From contig JACRIW010000058.1 in assembly GCA_016215625.1 (NCBI GenBank), positions 96,252 through 160,251 of the forward strand: DNA of 64,000 nucleotides. Reading direction: 5' to 3'. A program made the position numbers and the translations under genes. The stretch is from Candidatus Eiseniibacteriota bacterium (GTDB taxonomy: Bacteria; Eisenbacteria; RBG-16-71-46). This document shows, in pieces, positions 46,286 through 55,560 of this stretch (its first letter is position 1; each line of letters starts with the position of its first letter). The notes under the pieces are model-generated. The model was not told where the DNA came from. It saw nothing but the letters and a program-made list of their open reading frames with translations, and did no database searches.

Positions 46286-47212
46286 GTGCGTCGCGCGCTC
46301 GCACTCGTGCTGCTGCTCGCCGTACCCGCGGCTTCGTTCGCGCAGGACTTCACCGCGTTCGGTCCGCGCCCGGTTTCGCCGTTCTCCGTGCCGCTCGATC
46401 CCGCGGCGCCGCCCGCGCCGGAATGGCTCGCGACCACGGTCGCGCCCGAGATGCTCTCGCCGCTGACGCTCGAGGTGCGCAGCCTGAGCTCCGACAAGCC
46501 GGCGAAGCCGAAGAAGGAGAAGAAGGGCAGGAAGAAGAAGGACGAGAAGCCGAAGCCGGCGCAGCCCGCCGGCATGGCGCTCGGTCCGGAGCGTGCGCGC
46601 ATCCTGCTGCGCTCGCTCACCGTGCCCGGCTGGGGACAGGCGACCATGGGACGGCGCACGTCGGCGAAGTGGTTCGTCGCCGCGGAGGCCGGTGTGTGGA
46701 CGGCGTTCGGCGCGTTCCGGGCGCAGGAGGTGATGCGCCGCGAGAGCGCCATGCGCACGGCCCGCCTGGCGGCGGGCATCGACCTGCGCGGCCGTGACGA
46801 GGAGTTCCAGCGCATCGTCGGTTCGTTCGTGAGCAGCGAGGAGTACAACCTGCTCGTGGTCGCGCGCGACGCGGCCAACATCTACCTGCTCGATCCCTAC
46901 CACCCGGACATGGAGGGCTACCGCGCGTACGTCGCGGCGCACTCGCTGTCGGGAGCGGATGCGTGGAACTGGGGGTCGCTCGAGTCGTTCCGGAAGTATT
47001 CCGCACAGCGCAAGGACGCGAATCGCGCCGGGCTGCGAGCGAACACCGCGATCGCGGTGGGCATCGCCAACCGCATCGCGAGCGCCATCCATGCGGCGCG
47101 CGCCGCGGGCCGCGCGCCCGCGGTCGAACCGCCGCGCAGCTGGAACTTCGAAGTGACGCCCGACCCTCGCGACGGCGACGCCGTGCGCGCGGGCCTGCGC
47201 GTGACCTTCTGA
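46286..47212 (+). CDS. Exported DUF5683-like protein (second of two)
   Basis: 308 residues from the GTG at 46286, eight bases after GGAGG. A signal peptide (LALVLLLAVPAASFAQ) is followed by a Lys-rich low-complexity stretch (KPKKEKKGRKKKDEKPK, residues about 72-90). The core SLTVPGWGQATMGRRTSAKWF and the helix after it (VAAEAGVWTAFGAF) repeat the pattern of the preceding protein (LPGAGQLYVGEG...FLLAEALGWAG), and the C-terminal helix NTAIAVGIANRIASAIHAARAA matches its partner in position. The Lys stretch could contact lipopolysaccharide, peptidoglycan or nucleic acid; this is speculation. Confidence 0.65.
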   Translation: MRRALALVLLLAVPAASFAQDFTAFGPRPVSPFSVPLDPAAPPAPEWLATTVAPEMLSPLTLEVRSLSSDKPAKPKKEKKGRKKKDEKPKPAQPAGMALGPERARILLRSLTVPGWGQATMGRRTSAKWFVAAEAGVWTAFGAFRAQEVMRRESAMRTARLAAGIDLRGRDEEFQRIVGSFVSSEEYNLLVVARDAANIYLLDPYHPDMEGYRAYVAAHSLSGADAWNWGSLESFRKYSAQRKDANRAGLRANTAIAVGIANRIASAIHAARAAGRAPAVEPPRSWNFEVTPDPRDGDAVRAGLRVTF

Positions 47213-47229
47213 CGCGGGAGGCGAGCCGC

Positions 47230-48213
47230 ATGCGGCCGGCCGTGCTGATGCTGGCGGCGATGCTGTCGTGCGTGGTGCCGGCGCAGGCGGGTGCGGCGTA
47301 CTCGTGCGCCGACACCCTCGTGCTCGCGGGAGCCGACGGGGTCCTCGTGGAACCCGCGGGTGTCGCCGTGGACGCGTTCGGCCGCGCGTGGGTCACCGAC
47401 GCCGCACGCCACCGCCTGCTGCGCTTCGACGCGAACGGCACCCGGCTCGACGAAGCGGGCGCGCTCGGCAGCGAAGTCGGGCAGTTCCGCCGTCCCGGCG
47501 CGCTGGCCGCGTGGGGCGCGAGCGCGATGGCGGTGCTCGACCGCGAGAATCGCCGCGTGGTCGGCTACGACACGCACGCGCGCGGTGCACAAGTGCTCGT
47601 CGATCTCGCTTCGCCCGCGCTCGACGCCGCGCTGGGACGCGTGGACGGCGTCGGGCTCGGCTCGGACGCCGGTGGCGCGCTCTACGTCGCGGACGCCGAC
47701 CGCGACCGCATCCTCGTCTTCGACTTCGCGGGCGCATTCCAGCGCGCGATCGGCGGCTACGGCAGCGGCGCGGGCGCGTTCCGCCATCTCGTCGCGGTGG
47801 CGTCGGCCCCCCGTGGCGCCCTCGTCACGCTCGAGTGGCTCGCGGGCGGCAAGGTCCGCGGCAGAGGCGGCGCACGCGACAGCGTGCGCGCGGCGCAGGT
47901 GCGCGTGCAGTGGCTCGACGCTTCGGGCGCCTCGCTCGGGCATTGGGAGCTTCCGGGCGGCGACGCCGACCGCTGGTCGCTCGCGGTGGACCCGGTGCTC
48001 GCGCGCGTGGTGCTCGCGGAGGGGACCAGCGGAAAGTTGTGGCGGTTCGAACTGCGCGCGGGTTCGCTCGCCCAGCCGCTCGCGCGTGTCACGCGTCCCT
48101 CGGCGCTCGCGTTCTCGGCCGACGGCTCGCTCGTCGTCGCGGAGCCGGGCCGGCTGCTGCGATTCCCGCCGAAGTGGGACGGCGCGTGCGACCCCGGCCC
48201 GGCCGAGCGCTGA
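47230..48213 (+). CDS. Exported NHL-repeat beta-propeller protein
   Basis: 327 residues from the ATG at 47230 with GGGAGG upstream; the track ORF starts inside the previous gene. A signal peptide (VLMLAAMLSCVVPAQAGA) precedes about six NHL-type blades: PAGVAVDAFGRAWVTDAARHRLLRFDANG, then YVADADRDRILVFDFAG, and WSLAVDPVLARVVLAEG. NHL propellers usually bind proteins or ligands and have no fixed enzyme role. The gene overlaps the large barrel gene by 28 bases, so the two are probably made together, and it may be a periplasmic partner of that barrel. Confidence 0.78.
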   Translation: MRPAVLMLAAMLSCVVPAQAGAAYSCADTLVLAGADGVLVEPAGVAVDAFGRAWVTDAARHRLLRFDANGTRLDEAGALGSEVGQFRRPGALAAWGASAMAVLDRENRRVVGYDTHARGAQVLVDLASPALDAALGRVDGVGLGSDAGGALYVADADRDRILVFDFAGAFQRAIGGYGSGAGAFRHLVAVASAPRGALVTLEWLAGGKVRGRGGARDSVRAAQVRVQWLDASGASLGHWELPGGDADRWSLAVDPVLARVVLAEGTSGKLWRFELRAGSLAQPLARVTRPSALAFSADGSLVVAEPGRLLRFPPKWDGACDPGPAER

Positions 48214-51200
48214 TCGCGCGCAGCGCCGCACGCGGCGCCGCGATCGGCGCCACGGCGCTCGCGCTGGTGCTCTCGCTCGCTTCGTCCGCGCGCGCCTCCG
48301 TCGTGCGCGACCCCGCGTGCGGGGACGCCGTATTCGTCGCGGGCGAAGGGGCGCGGCGATTCCGGCTTCCGCACACGGCCATCCGCGCGGGCAGCGATTC
48401 CGTCTGGACCACGCGCGGCGCGCTCGTGCGCGGGCGCGACTACCTGCTCGATCCGCTGCGCGGGGACCTGCGCGTGCTCGCCGCGCTCGCGCCGGGCGAG
48501 TCGCTCTGGGTGCGAGCGTGCTGGCTGCTCGACCCGCCGCCGCAGTCGTTCGCGCGCCAACTGTACGCGCCCGCGCCACGGCAGGCGCCCGAAGGAGCGC
48601 CGCCACCCGACACCGGCGCCGCGGCGGCGATCGCGCGCCCCGCGACCGGTCGCGATCTCGGACAGGCGCCCGGGGGCGCGGCGCTCGCGGTGAGCGGCAA
48701 CAAGACGGTGGCGGTGGAGTTCGGCTCGTCGCAGGACGCGGCGCTGCGCCAGTCGCTCGACCTCGCGGTGAGCGGCACGCTCGCGCCGGGCGTCGAGCTG
48801 ACCGGCGTGCTCACCGACCGCAACCTGCCGCTCTCGGCGCAGGGCAGCACGCAGGACCTGCAGTCGCTCGACCGGGTGCTCATCGAGCTGAAGGCGCCGC
48901 ACCTCGCCGCGAGCCTCGGCGACGTGCCGCTGACGCTCACCGCGGGCGAGTTCGGGCGGCTCGACCGGCGCGTGCAGGGCGTGCGCGGCGAGTGGTCGCA
49001 GGGCGGCGTGCGCGGCTCCGTCGCGGCGGCGAGCGCGCAGGGCGAGTTCCACCGCATGCAGTTCGCCGGGGCCGACGGCCTGCAGGGGCCGTACACGCTC
49101 ACCGATCGCGAGGGTGGCACCGGCATCACCATCGTCGCGGGGAGCGAGGCCGTGACGCTCGACGGCGCGAAGCTCACGCGCGGCGAAGGCGCGGACTACG
49201 TGCTCGACTACGAGCGCGCGCGGCTCACGTTCTCGAACCGCCGCCCGATCACGAGCGCCTCGCGCATCACGGTCGAATACCAGTACGCGCTCACGCGCTA
49301 CAAACGCAACATCGCCGCCGCCTCGGCGGGCGTGGAGCGCGGAGCGGTGTCGCTGTTCGTCTCGGCGATCACGGAATCGGACGACCGCGGGCGGGCGCTC
49401 GACGTCACGCTCGACGAGGCCGACCGGCGCGCGCTCGCCGCGGCCGGCGACGCCGCCGCGCTCGCGGTCGGGCCGGGCGTCACGTACGGCACGGGTGACT
49501 ACGACAGCGTGCGTGTGGCGGGCGACACGCTCGCGTACGCGTATGCGGGCCCGGACTCGGGCGCGTTCTCGGTGCGCTTCGTGCGCGTCGCCCCGGGCGC
49601 GGGGGACTACGCCGACTCGAGCATCGTCGCGGGGCGCACGACCTACCGTCGGGTCGGCGCGGGCCGCGGCTCGTTCGTGATCGGCCGGGCGCGGCCGCGG
49701 CCCGAGCAGCGCCAGCTGGTCGCGCTCGGCGTCAGCGCCGGCCGCGGCGCACTGCGCCTCGAAGGGGAGGGCGCGCTCTCGCGGCGCGACCTCAACACGG
49801 CTTCGGTGCGCGACGACGCCGACAACGTCGGCGGCGCCGGCCGCCTGCGGCTCTCGCTCGAGGGGGCGGCGCCGCTGCTTCCCGGACGCGCCGGTGTGCA
49901 GTTCGCCGCGCGGTCGGTGGAGAAGCGCTTCGCCTCGTTCGCGACGCTCGAGCGGCCCTTCGCCGAGGAGGACTGGGGCCTGCCGGTGGGCGCGGACCTC
50001 GAGCACCAGAAGCGCGGCGAGGCGAGCGCCTGGTGGCGGCCCGCCGAACGCGCCGAACTGCGCGGCGAGTTCGCGGCGCTGTCCACGGCGGACGGGTTCG
50101 AGGGCACGCGGCGCCGGGCGGAGTGGACGAGCGACCGCTGGATCATGCTGCGCGGCTCGTGGCTCGACGCCGAGGGCACGCTCGCCGCGCGCCGCCATCC
50201 GGACGGCGGGCGCCGCCGCGCGCAGTTCGAGGCGAAGCGGCCCGGGCGCGTCCTCACGCCGTCGCTCCGGCTCGAGCACGACCTGCGGCGCACGCCCTCG
50301 GACTTCGCACTCACGCGCGACACCGGTGACGAGTGGGCGGCGGACCTCGCGAGCGGCTCGGCCGCGCGCTGGCGCTGGAGCACGGGGTTCGGCGAGAGGC
50401 GCGACCGCCACGAAGCGGGCGCGATCACCGTGACGCGTGCCCGCGTGCTGCGCGCCGGTGGCGAGACTCCCGCCGGGCGTGCGCTCGGCGCGAGCGCGCA
50501 GCTGCAGCGCCGCATCGTGCGCGACGAGGGCTCGGGCGCACGCGCGACCTCCGACCTCGCGAGCGCGCGGCTGCGCGCGGACCAGCCGAAGTGGGGGCTG
50601 TCGGGCGAGGCGAACGTCGAAGTGACGGGCGAAGCCGAGAACCGCCGCGTGCGCGCGCTGTCGTTCGTCGGGGCGGGGCGCGGCGCGTACGACGCGCTGG
50701 GCAACTTCGTCGGCACGGGCGACTACGACCTCGTGCTCACCGTGAGCCCCGAGCTCGAGCGCTTCGCGCGCGTCGCGACGAGCCTGCGCAGCGGTTGGCG
50801 CTTCGGCGAGTCCGACGCATGGCGCGGCTCGCGCGTCGAGTTCGCGCTCGAGACCGAGGCGCGCCGCCGCGGTGAACTGCGCGCCACCGACGTGCTGTTG
50901 TCGACCGGGCTGGCGCTCGTCGATCCCGCACTCGCCCGCGGCGCGATCGCGCAGCGGCTCGAGGCCGAACTCGCGCCCGGCTCGCGCCTGGCCGCGATGC
51001 GCCTGCGCGCGGAGCGGCGCGTGAACGCGGACCGCAGCTACGAGAACTTCGCGCAGACCACCGATCAGCGCACGGGCTCGCTGCGCTGGCGCACGCGTTC
51101 GGGCGCCGCGGTCGTGATCGAGAGCGAGGGCCGCGTGCAGTGGCAGCGCGCGACGCAGGCGTTCGCGAACGGCGCGGCGTTCTCGCGCGCCGTCGTGGAT

Positions 51201-51578
51201 CAGGTCGCGCAGTCGCAGCTCGTCTGGCAGCCGAACTCGCGCGTGCGCGCGTCGGGCACGGCGGAGGCGACGTGGTCGCGCCCGCTCGGCCAGCCGCGCT
51301 TCACGCGCACCGTGCGACTCGGGCCCGACGTGGGGCTCGCGGTGGGCGCGCGCGGTCGGATCGAGGCGCAGGTGCGGCGCGCGTTCGTCACCGGGCCGGC
51401 GGCCGTCAGCCTGCTGCCGAGCGCGGACCCCGCCGGCGCGCCGCGCTGGGAGGCGTCCGGCCGGTTCGACCTGCGCCTGCACGAGAGCACGACGTTCGGG
51501 CTCTCGGCGGGGGTGAAGGAGCGTCCCGGGCACCGCACGCTGACGACCGGCCGTGCGGAAGTGAGGGCATTTTTTTGA
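48186..51578 (+). CDS. Large predicted outer-membrane barrel with SprA-like motifs
   Basis: About 1130 residues if the GTG at 48186 is used; this is the first in-frame start giving a signal peptide (AAIGATALALVLSLASSARA). The N-terminal 400 residues carry segments such as LVRGRDYLLDPLRGDLRVL, LTDRNLPLSAQGSTQDLQSL and RGEGADYVLDYERARLTF. The last resembles the G-x-DY-x-x-DY-x-x-(G/R)-x-x-x-F pattern recurring in SprA/Sov, the type IX secretion translocon. From about residue 420 onward the sequence alternates hydrophobic and charged residues in barrel fashion (RLSLEGAAPLL, VEFALETEARRR, FDLRLHESTTFGLSAGV) and ends AEVRAFF, an aromatic last strand. SprA proteins have over 2000 residues, so this is about half the size. 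The family assignment is tentative. Confidence 0.6.
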   Translation: MRPRPGRALIARSAARGAAIGATALALVLSLASSARASVVRDPACGDAVFVAGEGARRFRLPHTAIRAGSDSVWTTRGALVRGRDYLLDPLRGDLRVLAALAPGESLWVRACWLLDPPPQSFARQLYAPAPRQAPEGAPPPDTGAAAAIARPATGRDLGQAPGGAALAVSGNKTVAVEFGSSQDAALRQSLDLAVSGTLAPGVELTGVLTDRNLPLSAQGSTQDLQSLDRVLIELKAPHLAASLGDVPLTLTAGEFGRLDRRVQGVRGEWSQGGVRGSVAAASAQGEFHRMQFAGADGLQGPYTLTDREGGTGITIVAGSEAVTLDGAKLTRGEGADYVLDYERARLTFSNRRPITSASRITVEYQYALTRYKRNIAAASAGVERGAVSLFVSAITESDDRGRALDVTLDEADRRALAAAGDAAALAVGPGVTYGTGDYDSVRVAGDTLAYAYAGPDSGAFSVRFVRVAPGAGDYADSSIVAGRTTYRRVGAGRGSFVIGRARPRPEQRQLVALGVSAGRGALRLEGEGALSRRDLNTASVRDDADNVGGAGRLRLSLEGAAPLLPGRAGVQFAARSVEKRFASFATLERPFAEEDWGLPVGADLEHQKRGEASAWWRPAERAELRGEFAALSTADGFEGTRRRAEWTSDRWIMLRGSWLDAEGTLAARRHPDGGRRRAQFEAKRPGRVLTPSLRLEHDLRRTPSDFALTRDTGDEWAADLASGSAARWRWSTGFGERRDRHEAGAITVTRARVLRAGGETPAGRALGASAQLQRRIVRDEGSGARATSDLASARLRADQPKWGLSGEANVEVTGEAENRRVRALSFVGAGRGAYDALGNFVGTGDYDLVLTVSPELERFARVATSLRSGWRFGESDAWRGSRVEFALETEARRRGELRATDVLLSTGLALVDPALARGAIAQRLEAELAPGSRLAAMRLRAERRVNADRSYENFAQTTDQRTGSLRWRTRSGAAVVIESEGRVQWQRATQAFANGAAFSRAVVDQVAQSQLVWQPNSRVRASGTAEATWSRPLGQPRFTRTVRLGPDVGLAVGARGRIEAQVRRAFVTGPAAVSLLPSADPAGAPRWEASGRFDLRLHESTTFGLSAGVKERPGHRTLTTGRAEVRAFF

Positions 51579-51733
51579 GCCAGAAGATTCGCTCCCTCCG
51601 GTCGCGGGGTGCCGCGGAACTCGAGTCTTGGCGCGGTGTGGGGTCGCCCTGTGCCACTCGTGCCCCTGCCGCACTCCGGTCGCTGGGCCAGCGCACCCAC
51701 TCGCGCATCGCGCGAGGTGGGGGGCTCAAGCTG

Positions 51734-53428
51734 TTGCGCGCGTGCATCGTGGCGATGGGCTGTTGCTGGGCGCTGGCAGCCGGGGCCGCGGAACTGTCCG
51801 TGCGGGGCTGGCCGGGACCGGTGCGCCGGGCCGAGGGCCTGCTCGCGCCGGCGCTCGCGTCGCCCGGTGACTCGACGCGCCTGGCGGGAGCGCTCGGGGC
51901 TCTGGTCGCGGCGCTGCAGGCGGACGGCTGGCTGGATGCGCGCGCCGAAGGCGCCTGGTCCGGCGCTCCCGCGCGGCTCGAGGTGAGCGTCGAACCCGGT
52001 GCGCCGCGACGCTGGGGAACGCTGTCGCTCGACGTGCCCGCCGCGGACTCGGCCGCGCTCGCCGCGGCGCTCGAGTGGCGAGCCGGGGAGCCCGTGCGCA
52101 CGGCCGCTCTCACGCGCGCGATCGAACGCGCGGTCACGCAGGCCGAGCGCGAGGGCTACGCCTGGGCGCAGCTCGGCGTGAGCGGCTGGAGCGAGGATTC
52201 CGGCCGCGTGGACGTGCGGCTCTCGGGTTCGCGCGGCCCGCTCGTGAAGGTGAGCGACGTGCGGCTCGAGGGGCTGCGCGTCACGCGCCCCGAGGTGGCC
52301 GAGCGCGTCATGGGGCGGCTGCGCGGCACGGACTACGATCCCTCGCGCATCGCGCTCGCGACGCAACGCCTCGCGCAGCTCGGCGTGTTCCGGCGCGTGG
52401 ACTACGCGGGCCTCGCCGGTGGCGGTGCGTACGCGCAGGGCGTGCTGCGCTGGCGCGTGGAGGAGCCGCGCTACAACACGTTCGAGGGCGCGGTCGGCGT
52501 GCAGGGCGACGCGGGAGTCGCGGGGCTCGCCCGGCTCGAACTGGGCAACCTGCTCGGCACGGCGCGCGCGGTGGGGTTGGCGTGGCAGTCGCGCGGCAAG
52601 GGACTCGCGGATTTCTCGGCGCGCTACACCGAGCCCATGCTGTTCGGGCGCGCGCTGCGGTTGAGCGGCGAGATGAGGCAACAGGTGCAGGACACCTCGT
52701 GGACGCGCTTCCGCTATGGTGCGCGGCTGAGCGCCGCGATCGGCGAGCGCGAACGCATCGAGGCGGGATTCGGCGAGGAGCGCGTGGCGCAGTCACGGGG
52801 AACGGTGCAGTCGGCGGACCAGCAGGAGACGAGCTTCGCGCTCGAGCGCGACGGGCGCGACGACGCGCTCGCGCCGCGGCGCGGCACGCGCGTGCGCGTC
52901 AGCGCGACGCAGTCGTTCAAGCGCGAGCGGCTGCGCGGTGTGGCGGCGGGCGGCGCGGCGACGCGCACGGCGCGGCTGAGCGGCGCCGACCTCGCGGTCG
53001 AATGGCACCGCGCGCTCTCGCGGCGCTCCGGGCTCGGGCTCGACGCGACCGTCGCGGGGCGCTTCACGACGCAGGCGGAGCTCGCCGACTGGGAGCGTTT
53101 CACGCTCGGCGGCGCGGCCACGCTGCGCGGCCACGACGAGGAGGCGTTCCGGCCCGACCGCTACGCGCTCACGCGCTTCGAATACCGCTGGTTCCTCGGC
53201 GCCGCCGGCGAACGCGTCGCACTGTTCTGGGACCACGCCCTCATGGAGACGCGCGGGACGGCTTCCGCCCCCGCGGCGAACGGCACCCGCCGTGAAAACG
53301 CCGACGGCCTCGGCTTCGGCCTGCGCCTGCCGGCCGCCGGCGGGCACGTCGAGCTGGACTACGGCCTCGCGCCCGGCAACGGCGTGCTCGAGGGCAAGAT
53401 GCACCTGCGCCTGGTGACGGCCTTCTGA
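51734..53428 (+). CDS. Omp85-family protein (TamA/BamA-like) with three POTRA-like domains
   Basis: About 564 residues. I choose TTG 51734, which follows GAGGTGGGGGG and begins a signal peptide (LLRACIVAMGCCWALAAGA); a TTG at 51575 overlapping the previous stop is the alternative. Residues about 25-220 show three POTRA-like units, the last reading VSDVRLEGLRVTRPEVAERVMG with the typical LxxLGxFxxV ending (LAQLGVFRRVDY). From about 230 the surface-antigen barrel follows, with FTLGGAATLRGHDEEAF holding the (L/V)RG loop motif of Omp85 and a final strand ending LRLVTAF. Three POTRAs and this length fit TamA better than BamA (five POTRAs). It probably inserts outer-membrane proteins, perhaps the barrel encoded just upstream. 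Confidence 0.82.
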   Translation: MRACIVAMGCCWALAAGAAELSVRGWPGPVRRAEGLLAPALASPGDSTRLAGALGALVAALQADGWLDARAEGAWSGAPARLEVSVEPGAPRRWGTLSLDVPAADSAALAAALEWRAGEPVRTAALTRAIERAVTQAEREGYAWAQLGVSGWSEDSGRVDVRLSGSRGPLVKVSDVRLEGLRVTRPEVAERVMGRLRGTDYDPSRIALATQRLAQLGVFRRVDYAGLAGGGAYAQGVLRWRVEEPRYNTFEGAVGVQGDAGVAGLARLELGNLLGTARAVGLAWQSRGKGLADFSARYTEPMLFGRALRLSGEMRQQVQDTSWTRFRYGARLSAAIGERERIEAGFGEERVAQSRGTVQSADQQETSFALERDGRDDALAPRRGTRVRVSATQSFKRERLRGVAAGGAATRTARLSGADLAVEWHRALSRRSGLGLDATVAGRFTTQAELADWERFTLGGAATLRGHDEEAFRPDRYALTRFEYRWFLGAAGERVALFWDHALMETRGTASAPAANGTRRENADGLGFGLRLPAAGGHVELDYGLAPGNGVLEGKMHLRLVTAF

Positions 53429-55560
53429 TGGCGCTCGAGACGCAGGTCCGCGCCGCGCTCGAGCCCGGCGGCGCGCTCGCGCGCTACTGGCCGCTCTACG
53501 AGGAGCGCCACGCACAGGTCGAACTCGCGCGCGACGTCGCGCGCACGTTCGAGCGCGGCGGCGTGCTCATGGCCGAAGCGCCCACGGGCGTCGGCAAGTC
53601 GGTCGCCTACCTGCTGCCCGCGGTGCTTCACGCCGTCGAGACCGACGAGCGCGTGGTCGTGGCGACGTGCACGAAATCGCTCCAGGACCAGCTCTTCGAA
53701 CGCGACCTGCCGGCGGTGCTCGAAGCGCTCGGCGTCTCGGTGCCGATCGCGCGGTTGAAGGGCAAGGCGAACTACCTCTGCCCGCGGCTGCTCGAAATGG
53801 CGGAGGCGACCGGCGACGAGGAGACCGAAGCGATCGACGCGCTCAAGCAGTGGGCGGCCGGGGAGACGTTCGGCGATCTCGACCGCTTCGACGCGCCGGA
53901 TGCCGAGGCGTGGCGGCGCGTGCGCCCCCGCGTCGCGGCCGATCCGCAGAACTGCTCGGGCGCGGTGTGCCGGCGCGGGCGCGAGTGCTTCTGGGCGCGC
54001 GCCCGCCGCATGGCGGGCGAGGCGCGCATCACGATCGTCAATCACGCGCTGCTCGCGCGCGCGGCTGAGGTCGAAGGGTTGCTGCCGCCGTACGACGTGC
54101 TCGTGGTGGACGAAGCGCACCGGCTCGAGGGCGTGCTGCTCGGCCAGCTCGAGCGCAGCGTGTCGCGCCATCGCATCGAGGACCTGCTGCGGCAGACCGG
54201 CAGCCTGCGCGGCGGACGGCGCGGCTCGGGGCTCGTCGCGCGCATCCGCTCGACCGCGCTGCCGCTGCTCGTGAGCGAGAGCACGCGCGAGCGCATCGTC
54301 GGCGACATCGACATGCTCTCGAAGCGCGCCGACGAAGCGCGCGAAGACGTCGAGACGCTGTTCCGGCAGGTCGCCGAAGGCACCGGCGGCGCCGGAGGCG
54401 CCGGAATCCCAAAGGGCGGCTCGCCGTACGGCACTCGCAAGCGCTTCCGCTCGCAGCACGAACTGCTCGGGCGCGAGCTGCAGGGACTGCAGGTCGTGCT
54501 CGAACACTGCGACGTGTTCGCGAACGTGCTTCGGCGCTCGGCGGGCGCGGTGACGCTGGCCGAGGCCGGCGCCCCGGGCGAGGAACTGGCGGCCGAGCTC
54601 GAGCTCGTGTCCTCGCGCTGGACGCAGGTGCGCGACGACCTGCTCACGCTGACCGAGGCGCTGGACCCGGACTGGGTGTACTGGAAGTCGCAGTCGCCGC
54701 ATTCGAAGGTGGCCGAACTGCGAGGCTCGCCCGTGATGATCGGCGGCTTCGCGCGGCAGCAGCTGCTCGCGCGCGCGCGCGCCGCCGTGCTCACGTCCGC
54801 GACGCTGTCGACCGCGGGCGACTTCTCGTGGGCGGCCGACCGGCTCGGGCTCGCGCGCGGCGGGGCGCCGGAGTGCGAGGTGGCGAGCTATCCGTCGCCC
54901 TTCCCGCTGCACGAGCAGATGCGAGCGTACGTCTACGACGGCGGCGCCGACGAGGCCGTCGCGGTCTCCGAGGTGGTCGCGCAGCTGGCGCGGGCGGCCG
55001 AGCGCAACGCGCTCGTGCTGTTCACCTCGCACGAGCGGCTCAAGCGCGCGCGGGCGCGGCTCGCCTCGCTGCTGCCGCCGGGCCGGACGCTCCTCGCGCA
55101 GGAAGTCGACGGCCCCGCGGGACTGCTCGTCGAACGCTTCCGCAAGGCGAAGGGCGCGGTCTTGCTCGGGGTGCAAAGCCTGTGGGAAGGTGTCGACTTT
55201 CCGGGAGAGACGCTCGAGATGCTCGTGGTCGCGAAGCTCCCGTTCTCCGTGCCGGACGATCCGATCGTCGAAGCGCGCGGGGAGCGTCTGCGCGAACGCG
55301 GGCAGGATCCCTTCCGTGCCGACGCCGTTCCCGAAGCGGTGGTGCGCTTCCGGCAGGGTGTGGGCCGGTTGATCCGGCGTTCGGACGATCGCGGCGTGCT
55401 GGTGGTCTGCGACCCCAGGCTCGCGAACGCGTCGTACCGAAAGCCGTTCCGGGCGTCGCTTCCGGTGGAGCCCGAACTGTGGCGCGACGCGCGCGCCCTC
55501 GCAGCCGAGGCCGCGCGATTCCTGATCGAACGAGACGAAGTGGCGCGGGAGGACGTGTGA
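53428..55560 (+). CDS. dinG: DinG/XPD-type Fe-S DNA helicase
   Basis: 710 residues, overlapping the previous stop by one base (TGATG). An SF2 helicase of the DinG/YoaA group, which unwinds DNA 5'-3' and resolves R-loops or G-quadruplexes in repair. Walker A is EAPTGVGKS (residues 50-58) and the DEAH box is VVDEAHRLE (228-231). Four cysteines for a 4Fe-4S cluster are in the right order: Cys118 (NYLCPR), Cys176, Cys181 and Cys187 ([13 protein letters not shown]). C-terminal motifs: [27 protein letters not shown] and [12 protein letters not shown] (motif VI). No exonuclease domain, unlike Gram-positive DinG. Its place between envelope genes and hutH is odd for a repair helicase and suggests shared transcription only. 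YoaA is the alternative name. Confidence 0.92.
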   Translation: MALETQVRAALEPGGALARYWPLYEERHAQVELARDVARTFERGGVLMAEAPTGVGKSVAYLLPAVLHAVETDERVVVATCTKSLQDQLFERDLPAVLEALGVSVPIARLKGKANYLCPRLLEMAEATGDEETEAIDALKQWAAGETFGDLDRFDAPDAEAWRRVRPRVAADPQNCSGAVCRRGRECFWARARRMAGEARITIVNHALLARAAEVEGLLPPYDVLVVDEAHRLEGVLLGQLERSVSRHRIEDLLRQTGSLRGGRRGSGLVARIRSTALPLLVSESTRERIVGDIDMLSKRADEAREDVETLFRQVAEGTGGAGGAGIPKGGSPYGTRKRFRSQHELLGRELQGLQVVLEHCDVFANVLRRSAGAVTLAEAGAPGEELAAELELVSSRWTQVRDDLLTLTEALDPDWVYWKSQSPHSKVAELRGSPVMIGGFARQQLLARARAAVLTSATLSTAGDFSWAADRLGLARGGAPECEVASYPSPFPLHEQMRAYVYDGGADEAVAVSEVVAQLARAAERNALVLFTSHERLKRARARLASLLPPGRTLLAQEVDGPAGLLVERFRKAKGAVLLGVQSLWEGVDFPGETLEMLVVAKLPFSVPDDPIVEARGERLRERGQDPFRADAVPEAVVRFRQGVGRLIRRSDDRGVLVVCDPRLANASYRKPFRASLPVEPELWRDARALAAEAARFLIERDEVAREDV

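Noticed and set aside
47268-48185. N-terminal 306 residues of the 1436-residue track ORF
   Set aside because: They overlap the NHL-repeat gene in a different frame and are Arg-rich shadow sequence; the signal peptide supports a start at 48186.
42076-51674. Long minus-strand ORFs at 42076..45366 and 47757..51674
   Set aside because: Antisense to the M6 protease and to the barrel gene; no domain seen, and the residue composition is typical of shadow frames.
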